Shown: positions 1 to 12,132 of the stretch, piece by piece | Layout: the number at the start of each line of letters is the position of its first letter | Position numbering within the stretch: position 1 is the stretch's first letter | Source: Colius striatus | Taxonomy: Eukaryota; Chordata; Aves; Coliiformes; Coliidae | Assembly: GCF_028858725.1 (NCBI RefSeq) | Contig: NC_084760.1 | Coordinates: 93,555,867 to 93,619,866, forward strand | DNA length: 64,000 bases | Direction: 5' to 3' | Made by a program: the position numbers and the translations under genes | The notes under the pieces: model-generated | The model's database searches: none | Seen by the model: the letters and a program-made list of their open reading frames with translations, nothing else | What the model was told of the DNA's origin: nothing

Positions 1-3000
1 TGACAAGCTTTGCTTTATGAAGGATTAGGCTCATAAAAGTGGAAAGAGGAAAAAAATGTCTAGAGGTAAGTCTTTGACTTTTCAGAATGGGTGGGTACAC
101 GAGGGAAATAATTGTTTCCAGACTGGAGCCAGGCAGCAGTCCACACTGTATGGTGAAGAAAGAGCAGACAGCTTTCAGCACACTTGTTTCCAATCAAGTG
201 GAAACCAAGCGTCTGAGGTTAGCTTAAATGGAAAGCACAAACTGAAACAGGTTGCTTGTCCAATCCAGGAACAAGGAGGGAGGCACAAAGGGAGACAAGT
301 CCCTTTCATAGACATAGACGGGCGTCTCCAGGCACCAGCACTGCTGTAGTTGCTTAATGCTGCTGAGGCGTCCTCTCCAAAGAGAACAAAAAGATGGTCC
401 CACTCTGACTCTCTTGCAACCTCGTTATACATTCTTCAAGTAGAAGTCCAATGTTAGTCTTAAATAATGTTGCTTCTGTGTAAGTCATATTCTTCATTTC
501 AGTTTATACTTGCTGCTTCCAAAGAAAACCCCCGCAGTGCTTGAGGCTACTGGAGCAGGCTGGATTAGGACAAGCAGATGATCCAGCCAACTTTTGTGTG
601 GGCAAGTCGTCCTCATTCAAGACAGTGGGGCCATCAAAATGAACAGGATCTTCCCTTTAGGAAGGGTATTATGTTCACTGCAGGATGTATTTAGTCCTGA
701 AACAAAGGGAGGACAGACACTTCCTTACAGAAGGGCACGTTGCTGTGCTGACTGTGGAACATCTCCTGCTGACGCACTGGCTATAAGCATTTGGAATGTC
801 ATAGCTGCCAAATTTAGTGGTGTCCCAGCATCTCCATGCACTCAGAGGGAAACACGTTAATTATCATGTCTTATTTAAAAATAGTTGTCCCAAATGTGCT
901 CGCTGTAGCCAGTGAGCAGCGTGTGTGGTTCAGCGGGGCTCGGGGCTGTTGGAAGGGGAGTAAGCCTGGCCCTGCCATGGGTGAGTGCATGGAGGGCAGA
1001 GGTTTGGCTGCTGGTGGGAGTGGTGGCTCTTGCAGCGGGAGTGCCTGTGTCCCCCCCGAGCCGGATGAGAGGGCTCTTGGGGCAGGAGGGGAGATCAGCT
1101 GCGCAGGAAGCCAATGCTGGATAGGAAAAGCAGACAGGCAGTACAGCTAAGGCTGGTTTACTCCTTTTAGCCTCTGCCGTGGCCCTCGCTAATGTGCTTG
1201 ACTGTTGCCAAAGCTTGCTCTGAGACATGGCCCTCCAGGGCTAGGGAAGCACTAGCAGACCAGAATGGTGCTGGTGACCCTCTCAAGCACAGGCAGAACT
1301 GTCCTTTGCTACTTACACAGTCGTCCTCTGGAGTCAAGGTCCTGGTCTGCACCTCAAAGATTGCCACGCTGAGCCCTGGGATAGTATCTGAAAGGTTGCC
1401 AGAGCATGAAGATAGTGTCTGTGGCCTCTGGCACAATGACGCTCACATCGTTGTGAGGGCCAGAGGCTTTGCAACAGACTCTCCAAGACTGAGGTGTGTT
1501 GCAACTCCCAGCACTTTCCACTGTAAGTGGAAATTCTTTTCCCTGAACTGCTTTCCCTAGGGAAAACTCAGAGACATGTACTGAAAAATATGCGTACTGT
1601 ATTTGAGAAAGAACCCCTTCCCCAATCCAAACTGCAATAACAGGCAAAAAAACCCCATAACCAAAACCAAAACACCTTACCAAAACAAGGTCCTATTCTG
1701 CAGAAATACTTCCTTCCACAGAGAGAGGAAAACAGTTGCATGATAGATATTGGCCATCCTATTCACTTGAAGCCTTGGAGTCACACAATTAATACGACTT
1801 GGGCTGCATTATAAAGCTAGAACAGGAAGGAAAGAATCACAGTCTACTTAGTATCAATCCAATTGTAAAAAAAAACAGAAAAAAAATCATAACAATTTAA
1901 TAATAAATAAACTATGATCCTGAAATACTCTCCTCTTTTCATTCTTCCTTTGTTGTAAGATTCATTTTAAAAATTCTTACCCTCTGTCATGTTTTGGACT
2001 GGTTGGACAAGACAGCCTTCATTGTGTTTCAAAGCTGAGTTGTCCAAACTGTCACTGTTCATCCAGTTCAGCATCAGAAGGACCATCAGCATCCTTGCAG
2101 TGGAAGTCAGTATCTTCTGGCATTTCCTTGCCAGTGAGATGAGTCTTGCAATCATGTAAAGTACAGAAATAAATGGATAAACAGAGTAATTCTGTAGTCA
2201 CCAGGCTCATGCTTTGTTTATGCTAGTGTGAGAAGAGAATAAATCCAGCTAATATTTTAGAAAGGAAAAGAACCACAGAGGGCTCAGGAGGAAACAACAC
2301 CAGATTATGTGCTGAGAATTGTCTGGACTGAGGCAGGTGGCTGTCACAGGCACGGCACACTTCAGTGCTAGCTGGCCTGGCAGGGGAAGTGGAGGCCTGA
2401 ATGTTTGTCTTGCACCAGCCCTTTTGCATTGCTTCAGTGGCAAAGCAGGTCAGAAAACTGCTTTTTTTCCCAGCTCCCAGTGGCCTCCGAGCTGGGTTAT
2501 CTGGTCATTTGCTGCCCTCCCGCTATCCCACGGGAACACGTGTGACGTCAGAATTAAGCAGTGACTGGTTAATACTTTTTGTGCCAGCTCCTGTTCAGGG
2601 AGCAAGAACACAGGGCTCTGCAGAGACACCTGTAGCACGTCAAAGTAATTTAGGGCAGCCTGTGTACTGCACCCACGTCTGCCAGAGCTTGTACATCCAC
2701 CTACAGCACAAAGGAACCAATTTTGTTCTCTGGGCGCCTCCTCCACACATTCCTGCCTGCACCTCGCCCTGTGCTGCACCAAGTCATAAGGCTCAGTGCA
2801 GCCAAGCAAGCCAGCCAAAGCCCTCAGCAGGCTGTTCCTGGCTCTGCCCCTGCCACGCTGTGGGGTGTTGGCAAGGCAGTTTATTGCCTCTCCGCCTGGG
2901 TTCACCCACCGTACAAGATGTCCTGTGTCTCCCAGGGTATTTGGGGTTGTGACCTGCCTGAAATGTCGTATACACTTGGGGTCCTTGGAGGAAGGCATGG

Positions 3001-6000
3001 ACACATCCTATAAATCCATGCACAGCACATGTATGCAGAGCATTAGTGCTGGGCTAAGAATGTCAGGTTGACTCATAGGCCCCAGGTTTTGCAGCAGGAC
3101 CTTGGAGGATTGTTACAGGGCTCAAGAGATTTGAATTTTATGTATGGAAAATACTATGCATAGCAAAGTACTCCAGCAAGGAATTATATACACACATGAT
3201 AGGCAAGAAAGTCTAAGAACCCTAGCACAAGCAGTTACATTTCCTCTTGATGCAATGCATATATGCCAGGGGTACCTTTATTTTTCCCTCACCTGTTAAG
3301 CTCCCTAGGATGAAGGTGTGAAGCTCTGATGTGAATGCCTGTGGATTTTCTGTCTGGATATGCCCATCAGTTTTCAGTGCCACCATTCCTGGTTATTCCT
3401 GGTACCCAGCTCTGCAGTCAACGTGTGCCTCAGCTGTGGTCTTCTGCACTGCAGCAGGGCTTTCCATTGGTAAGTGAGTACATGGTTGCTATTTGCTGAT
3501 AATAAGAATACAAACACATGTGCATATTCGGGGAGTAACCCGTGATTCAGCATTAATGTTTCCTTTTTTTGCAGAGATCAAACTACAGGTGCTAGGAGCA
3601 CTTGAAATACGTATTGTTGAGTTTTATTGAAGTTCAGTAAAAATAAAATCATAAGGGGAAATCCTTCCCCATTGGACCCTGAGGCTACTAAAAGTTGTAA
3701 CTACATCTGTGGTCAAGGGGATAAAACAATTAGAATTCAAATACCGATTCCTTGTCTGGAGAGGTTTTTCCTATTCATGGATTGTGACCACATAACCATA
3801 ATTGGGCAGCTTTGCATTTGTTTGAGATAGCTACGATCACAGCAGGAAAAAAGATGAGCTATTTTTTAAGTGTTCAGAGTCACTCAGGCTGCTTTGGGGC
3901 TAGCAGACACGGATATTCAGCCTCCAGGGCTGTGAGATTCCACCGCACCTTTTACGGATGCGCTGAATGTGGAATCACAGGAAAAGCTGTCCAAGTTTCC
4001 ACTCTGCAATGAGTGATATCTGTGTTTTGAAAAACTGGAAGAGAGAGGGCACTGAAAAGATAACAACTAATAATTTTAAAGCCCATCCTGGGCTGTAGGC
4101 ATTTAATTTAAAATAAAGCTGTCTCCAAGAATCTATTTTTGCCTGGGGTATAATAATACACGTTAAGGATTTACCATAATATTTCTACAATGGACAGATG
4201 TTTACCTTTGTCTGTTCATATGTCTGTGAAAGGAAAAAAGCTGAGCTTCAAATGGATGTAGCATGGTTTAATAAACAAGCAGCTCTAGGTTGATTCTTCA
4301 TAATTTTGACTAGCTAAAGCAATAGAGCTATGAAAATATTCCTAAATGATGTTGCCAGATGACAGTTTATTATCTGTGCTATTTTCTGTATGTAGCACTG
4401 TTCATTGCCATGCAACAAATTGCAAAGGTCAGCAGACCCTGACCCTGACAAGCAGCTGTATTATGCCAGTTACTGGAAACCACCAGTCCCCACACATAAA
4501 ATTCTTTCAAGCAAGAACATCTTTCCCAGACAGATTGAGATCCGTGTGGTAGATCATGCTTTCCCTCTGAACAGCTGATCTAAGTGAAGCCCTTATGGAA
4601 AGAACACCTAGGAAAATGTTCAGGCCCACCACAAGATTATATACATACAGATGTGCGTGCCCAAGTGTAGGAAGGGAGCATTTATACACTACCCTGAGCT
4701 GTTTCTGCATCCTCAGCGCTAGCACTACCCAGCACTTTGTCTCCCTGCTGCCCCCTGCCCTTGCTCTGGAGAAATCCACTCGCGAAGCTGTGAACTGCTC
4801 TCCCAGCTGCCTCCCTAGTTCTGGATTTGAGCAGTAAATCCAGCAACACAGCATTTTCCGTGTTGTGCTCCAACCTACTTTGGCTAGTATGTCCAGGACA
4901 AGGCTCCCTCTTGTGCTGCCCTTCCTCCTTCTCTCAAGTATTTCCAGGTTGCTTCTGAATCAGCAGAGTTAGTTATCTAAAAGAGGGCACACGTGTAAGA
5001 TTTTTAAGCCATCAATACAGACTAGAGAGTTTCAGATCATTGTAATTTCCCACTCTACTACGATGTGCTCTCTACCCCTGGACAAGTCTCTACAGCTGGA
5101 ATTTTCACCTCTGTAACTAAATTGAAGCATCTAAATCCACCCTGAGGTGCCTGACTAAGAGGACAGCTTTGAAGAGCTGGGACAGTCCCTCACCTTGCCA
5201 TAAAGTTTGACACTTCATGGCTTTCTGTGCTGCATTCTTCTTTTCCTTTGGAAAAGGCGAAAGATATTTCATGGTCTGGCAGGTACTAGCAGCTGCTTGA
5301 AATTAGATATCTAGAATTCCATTTCATCCAGGGAAGGTGAAGATCTGGCCCAGAGAGGAGACATTAACCATCCATTTCCAGTCTTGCTGAATGAGACCTG
5401 ATGAGCTAGACCGCAGGTCTAAATGGGTTTCTAATGTTACATATTGGCCTCCTGCTTCCTGCTAGATGAAGATGGATGCCACAGAGTTCTATCTGGCCGC
5501 TCTGTTCTTCCCAGAGGAATTCACCTAATTGACTAAGTAACTTAGTGAGATGTGAAAGTGAGGGCAGAAGAGGTGTCGGGCCTGCAAGTCCTCGCCAGAA
5601 GCCCTCTGTTGACTTCCTCGTTGTTCTTCAATCCTATTCTATCATTTACTCTCTCCTCTTTTCTCCTCTCTAGACACCTGTAGCCCTCATTGTCAGAACC
5701 AGATTCTCCCATGGTCCCTTAGAGCAGCGTTCAGGACCAGGTTACACAGGCCTTTGGGCTAGCCCGAGGCAGGTGGAGCTGCCAGAAGATGGTGCCACGT
5801 TGGGGAATGGCAAAGAAGCTCAGCTACTCACTGGTGGGGAGCTCGCAGAGCTCCCTCCAGCGGGGCCCTTGTGCACCTACACTCCTGCTGTTCTTCCCAC
5901 AGGCTTCTGCTGTTTGAAATGAGCAGGACTTGGCCGGCAAGGGGAAGATAGAGACACCTGTCCTGGCATAAGAATACGGAGGAGGGGGGCCCAGGAAAGT

Positions 6001-9000
6001 TGGAGTGTCTCTGCTGGCCTCAGTGTCAGCTGGTGGTGAGTTTGCCTCTTCACCCATCTGGGGTTCAGCCCAGCATGTGGGGAGAGGGCTCACCTTGTGA
6101 AAGCAGCCTGCACCCTCAGCTGAAGGCACTGGAAAAGCTGGCAGCTGTTGAGGTCTTCTCTCCAGCGAGAACAGACTGGAATTGGTTTCCTTCAGGGCTG
6201 GTTTATGAGGAGCAGGAAGAAGGCACCCGGACAGTGTGCTTAGGATTAGTTTTATGAGTGTGTCTGCCTGTGAGAAAATATTTGAGGTTTGCCAGTTCCC
6301 TCGTGTTCTCCTGCTGGCTGAGGACAGCCTTGTCCTGAATAGAAGAATAGGAATGGTGCAAGAGCTCGGTCATTTGACATCTTCCTGTCTTCTGGCTCAG
6401 GAGAGGGACATTAACAAAAGCTGCCAGAGAAATGCCTTGGAGTGACCCTTTTTGATAGGAGAAACAGTATCCTGGAAACACCCATCATTTGTTGGCAAAG
6501 ATACTAACTTCATTCCTTAGCTACACAACTAAATTTCTTTAACTCTCCTCAGGGTCATTTTTGGACTGGATTGCAAGTGTGTTTTACGTAAAATAAAAAA
6601 CAAAAAACCAAACAAACCAAAAAACCAACCACTTTGTTTCCTTCTGTTTTATGTTTCTGACATTTCCTAAAAGGAACAAAATGTTGGAACAATGAAATAT
6701 GTTTCTTATTTACAGCCCTATCTATCATTAAGAGACAGTTTGCTTGACATCTCTTCTTCCCTGTGAAGGTGACGGATAGGGCTGAACAAGACTTAACAGG
6801 ATCCAGTGAGCCAAGTGCCATTTGCGTCACCAGCAACAGCAGTCATCAGGGAACCATCTACCATTTTTATTGTTTCAAAAAGAGATGTGGAGGAAGAATG
6901 GAGCAGGCTGAGACTTATTACAGTTGGTGGAACAGACTTTAGACAAATGGAAATTTGGATCCTTTGCAGGAACAGACCCTAGATGAGGCTGTCAAGTCAG
7001 GCAGGGCCTGTTTTTGGAGGGAACAGAGCACAGTGTACACAGACTTGAAACCTCCAAGAAGGACACTTGGAGGCTGCCTTAGTAATCAAGAAAGTAGTGC
7101 CTCAGTGATGAACCAAAGAATAGAGTTTTCAGCAAACTGGGTCCAGTCCTCCACTGGATGTCATCGTACACTGGTTACTAAAGGACTTCAGAATTACAAG
7201 TGAAACTAGCCTTTTACAAATCAGCTTCCATCTTGCTGCAGCAGGATTTCCTTTGCCCACTTGGAGACCGCAGGAGACTAGGAGATAAACTCTGACAACT
7301 AACAAAATGCCAGCCATCACATTTATTGATCTCCCCTGCAGAGTTTTTTAAGTGGCATCTTACACTTTCCAGTCCCTGGTTTGAAAGCCCTGAAGAACCC
7401 ACACTGCCACAAGCCCATCCTCTTCCCTTCCCCTTCCCAGGGAAATCCACATGGATGGGAAGTGACAAGGATACACTGGTTTTGTGAACTCTTGGGAATA
7501 CTTCTGAAAGTTGAGATAAGGAGAATGAGAGCACCAAATGGCCTATGTTACTGGAAGTGGTAAGTGGCCTAGGAAGCCTCCTCAAAGCCCTTGAGACCCA
7601 TACCAGTTACCCTCTCACTGCTCAGCTTTGCTGAAACTACTAAATTGTCAGTGGTTTTATTTTCCCTCCATTCCATTTTCTCACCTCCTCTCCATCAAGC
7701 TGATGTTCAAGCCAGTTCTATTCATGGGGAAACCTGTAGTAATTCCATGGAAGCCAAAAGACTGAATCATACAGGAGTGCAACCAGGCCGTGAGGATGTA
7801 GTAATGAATCTGACAAGGACAGACAGAATTGGGGGTTGAGGATGTTTGAAAAGAAATTATTTAATTTGACCAAATACTTGATAAATTTTTCCCTCCTACT
7901 TCCTTTCTGAATGCTGTTATTTGTCCCAGTAGTTAGATTCCAATGAATCTTCCATGCCCAAATCCATTTCTTTTACATGATTAATCAGCAGCTGGAAGCA
8001 GGTGATGTCATGGACTCTGACATTAGATTGTCATCAAATATTACATTTCTCTTTTTTTTTTTTGGTTTTTCTTTTTGTTTTTAACTAAACAATTGCAGCA
8101 ATGGCTTTGCTGGCTGGTGGCCAGCTGAGTCTCTGCAAAGAAATGTAACACTCCTTGCCTCTGTTTTCCCATATTCCCCAGCTCGCTTGCTCTCTGATGG
8201 AAAAATTAACTTCCATGGCAAGGCTCTGAGTAGCAACTACGGTTGTAGTGTATCCAAGAAAAACATACTGCAAGGACCAGAGGGCTCTTTAAAGCCCTAG
8301 CAAACCAGGCATTCATCCCCTTCCCCTCAGAGGAAAAGTAGCATTAGGGCAGCTTCAGTGTCCCAAGGCGATCGGACAGACTTTCATTTTGGACGAAAGA
8401 TGGATGGAAGGAGGTTAGAGTCCCTGAAATGCAAGCTGTCAATATGAACAAGCATCACAATTGCATTTACATGGAAACAAAATGTGTCTCAGCTTTTGGC
8501 CACTTTGGAAAAAGAAGGATGATGATCTTTGCAGGAAGAGTGCAGGACATTTTAGTGTTGATGAAATCTGCCTGGCAGTTGTTAATAGATGCCATCTGCC
8601 AGGTTTACCAGAAATGGATGATGCCTGGAGTCAATATTGCACTTCATTTTCTGTTAAAAAGCCTAACTAGTGACTCTTGTCCTTTTCTCTGTCAAAACTA
8701 TGCTCTCCCATTCTTAATGCTTAAAATTATTCTCAGAGGGGTTCCTTCTCAAGTTTGAAGTGATTTGGATACATTTGCCCAGTACAGTACATTGTAAAAG
8801 GGGAAGGTAAGACCTCCCATTCTCTAAAACCTGTGGTTTTTTGCCAAGTACTATCTCCAAGAAGGTATCAGTTTGAAAAGGACCTATCTGGTCTAACCTG
8901 TTCTCAATGACAAATGCTGTCTTTGAGAAGGCAGTCTTGATGGGTTGGTTTTGGAATAATCCTGATTCCTTTACTTGCCATTTTAGTTTTCATACACTTC

Positions 9001-11471
9001 AAAAAGTATTTAACAGGCAGCCAGTATACATGTTGATGAGTTTTGGTTGATTTTGTTAAATTGAGACATTGGCTGTACTGCAGGCAAATGGATTCACAAT
9101 AGCTATTACAGCAATCAATTTTCCAAATCATTACAGAAGGATGAGATTACAGTAAAATATTTTCTGTTAATATGCTTAAGAGTTTACAATTATGGAAGCC
9201 TTTTCATAAGTAAATGTAAAATTATTGGAGCAATTCTGAGTATCAGCAGGGTTTGAAAGCCTCTAATTAATTTTGGTCACATTTGAAATAATCATAATAA
9301 TTCGAGAATAATAAACCAGATCAGTCCCTGGTAAGACTCCCATAAAGTGGATTACCTCACACCTGAAATACATTTTGTTTCTTTCTCTGGCATTTAGATA
9401 ATCAATGAGAAATGCTCAAAAGGCTAACAAGTGTAGCAAGAAACAGAAATGAAAGCCTGCATATGTTACCCAGTAGCATTTGAAGGGAAAAAACCTACCG
9501 GTCCATATGGGCTATGGACCAGTTCTTGATCCATAAAGTTCATATTGTTCACCTAAATTAGAAATTCAGCTGCCTTTGGGGTAGAAACTGATCCAAGTTC
9601 TCTCTTTCAGAACTCAGTTCAAAATCACTTCAAGCACTGTCTCCAAGGAAGTACTTTTTCCACATTTTCTGTTTTCACTTGTACTATTAAAAAATTGAAA
9701 GCAAGGATTCATACAATAACCTACTGAATTCAAACCAGTTTCCACTGGGTAGATACATTTTTTCCATCCATCTTTTAATAAGCTGATGTGATCTAAACAA
9801 GATGAAAGGATAACTGTGCAGCTACAAGTGGAAGAACTACAAGCATTTGGCAGTGGGGAGGTCAGTCCTCCCCACAGCTCAGGTCAGAAAACAGAGGGCA
9901 GGAGCAGCAACAATGTGATGCCCAAGGCAACATGGGGAAGCAGTTGAAGAGAGAGCAACAAGGGCTGACTTGCCCACTGGCCCACTCAAGAACCATATCT
10001 GGGTCTTGAGACTGCACTGGCAGCCTTAGCTCTGTGTTTAGAGAGGGATGGAGCTAATTATCTTGTAATAGCTGAAGCCTTTTTTCCTCATTCCTGTTTT
10101 CATATGGTCGTGTTTGCATGATGAACTTCAGTAAAGCCCATACAGCAGGTACATTACTGGTACTAGTTCCTGTGAGTAGGTGTTCTTTCAACACAGTTCT
10201 TGTATTAGCTCTTGTTGTAGTAGTCATTACAAGCTCTCTTTGTTCAGCTCGGCTCACTCACAGTCTCTCAGCCCACATGGCCAGCCCTTGTTTTCCATCA
10301 TATAGCCAAGTCCAGATGATTTGCTCCATGTGTCTGTCTGGGCCAGACCTTCAGTGGTGCTCAGGCAGCTTGAGGAGATCCTTCTCATTTTGCCCAAACA
10401 CCTGCTTTTATAAGCTCTGCCCATACTATTCCAGTGCTTCTTGGGCTCATGCTTATTGCCCTCACACTTCTGCCAGTGTCTCATAATACTCCCAGGGCTG
10501 ATCCAAATGCTGAAGAGAAGAGAATCACTGACTCCTAGAGATGCTCAATCAAGTTCTTCCTGTACTGAAAAGCATCCACTCCTGCAGAGAGGCTTGAATT
10601 CAACAGCTTTACAGAGGATCGTAAGTTTGGCTGGTTTGGTTTCTGAAGGGTAAATACCACATGAAAGGATAGAAAGCCAACACAAGAAATTGATGCAATG
10701 CATGGCTCCTGTTTATTTCATTTGCAAAATGTACTTAGGTAGCCTTTTACTTACAGTTTATCCTATGGAGCAGCCACTGAGACACTGCTGAAAGCTGAGA
10801 GCATCACCTCAGTGCTCACCTGGTGAACTCACAGGTAAATACAGGAGACCAGAAGGGAGCCAGCCAGGGCACTGCATGGAGAAGGGGAAGCCATTCCCAG
10901 AGGAGGAACAGCCCCACAAGCACAGCAGTCAGGCAATGGTTGCAGCCCCAGTCCTGCTGATCAAAGCTCTTTGCCCAGGTGGTGAAGCAGGAGCTTCACC
11001 AGAACAACAAAGAGAGTACAGACATTTCTGCATGGGGGAAAGGTGCTTAACTGCAAAACTTCAGGTTTGGGGCATCGCTGCTCCTAACGATGCAGCCTTC
11101 CCTCTTCTTCCCCAGAGACCAGTTCCCAGAGGCAAGTGGCCTGCAGCTCTGGCCTTTCAGGACTTCCAAAATGAAAACACAGTTTTTATTTACTTCCTGA
11201 TCCTTGGCTCAAAACATCTGCAGTTCTATAAATGAAAATCAACCACTGCTGTTCAGCAGCTTCTTCTCTGCCCTTGCTTCATTTTGCCAGGAGACAGAGG
11301 CCACGCTGTGATGTGACTGTGATGTGCTGTGGGTGTTATGGTGACATTTGAGAACTTTCAGATGGGTTCCATGGCTTTTTATCTTGCATCTCGTCTAGGA
11401 GGATAAGGCCTATCTGGTCAGATAAATGGCTACAGCTTGGAAATTTTAGTCAAACCGAGAAAAAAAAGAAA
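1..11471. other. Intergenic region, no gene recognised
   Basis: No open reading frame here has recognisable domains, and no run of plausible exons is seen on either strand. The longest frames (about 183 codons, overlapping on opposite strands near 2.4-3.0 kb) look like chance frames in GC-richer DNA. An A-rich simple stretch lies near 6588-6630, a T-rich run near 8050-8070, and a possible very old CR1 trace near 8876-8930. A stretch on the minus strand at about 10.05-10.5 kb has a TATA-like motif and could be an old LTR (see findings). By synteny the neighbour to the left would be ITPKB on the minus strand, but none of its exons are seen. Confidence 0.6.
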
Positions 11472-12132
11472 ATGGAGCTTTCATCATCAGAAACATCTTG
11501 TGTTTCTGTTCCAGATGAGACAGTTGAGTTGGCATTTGCAACTTCTGATGTCCCTCCAGGATGTGATACAAGAGCCATTGGTGATGCACCTCTACAAGAA
11601 GAAATAGCTGACCAAGTTTTGCCTGATTAACCCTTGGCCATGAGTGTAGGTGCTAATTTTTTGGAGAACTCTTGAAATGCTTTTCACCTCCCTTTGTCCT
11701 GAAGCAATTTTGGAAAATTGTTGGAAGCAATTGGTTTCATGGTTTTACTCCATTTGGTGGAGTGATGCTGGAAACTGCACAGTGGTTGCTGAAAGATTCT
11801 TCAAAAAGGAAGTGCTGGGAAGAAGACCTCTGCAAATTTTTGAAACTGAGTCCATGAAAATGTTTGTTTGTCAGCTTAATCTTCATGGGTTCAGTAAAAT
11901 GGAATGGAACTCTCCAGCGTCTGCTTTACCTGATGAACTTCAAGCACTGCAACAGTGGGTTCTGCTTTTGGCAAGATACGTTAGTCCCTCTGCATGTGAA
12001 GTAACTCTCAGGATATTCTGGTGGGATAGACTTACACCCATATACAGCAAGCCTTTACAAGGCAGGAGACAAAAGATGGCAGTCAATGTCCTGATTTTGT
12101 CTCTTCAGTCATTCTCGACACAATACTTCTGA
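11472..12132 (+). pseudogene. HSFY-like heat shock factor, processed pseudogene
   Basis: The conceptual translation resembles the Y-linked-type heat shock transcription factors (HSFY family). An ATG at 11472 opens a 52-codon frame whose start (SSET, then VS..DE) is like the HSFY N-terminus; it stops at 11628. The HSF DNA-binding domain follows in two other frames. FWKIVGSN is near 11708-11731, then after a frameshift near 11730-11745 the core reads on through FFKKEVLG and FVCQLNLHGFSKM to about 11901. A further frame change near 11940 is needed to reach a region like the HSFY NFK..LL segment, and about 20 residues in between appear deleted. The family binds heat shock elements. Here the internal stop and at least two frameshifts mean no intact factor is made. 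The domain is not interrupted by an intron, which suggests a reverse-transcribed copy. Family assignment comes from motif recognition, not a search. Confidence 0.7.

Noticed and set aside
2401-3004. Overlapping open frames of 183 (+) and 184 (-) codons
   Set aside because: They lie on opposite strands of the same GC-richer segment, have no recognisable domain, no clear promoter or splice structure and low-complexity composition; probably chance.
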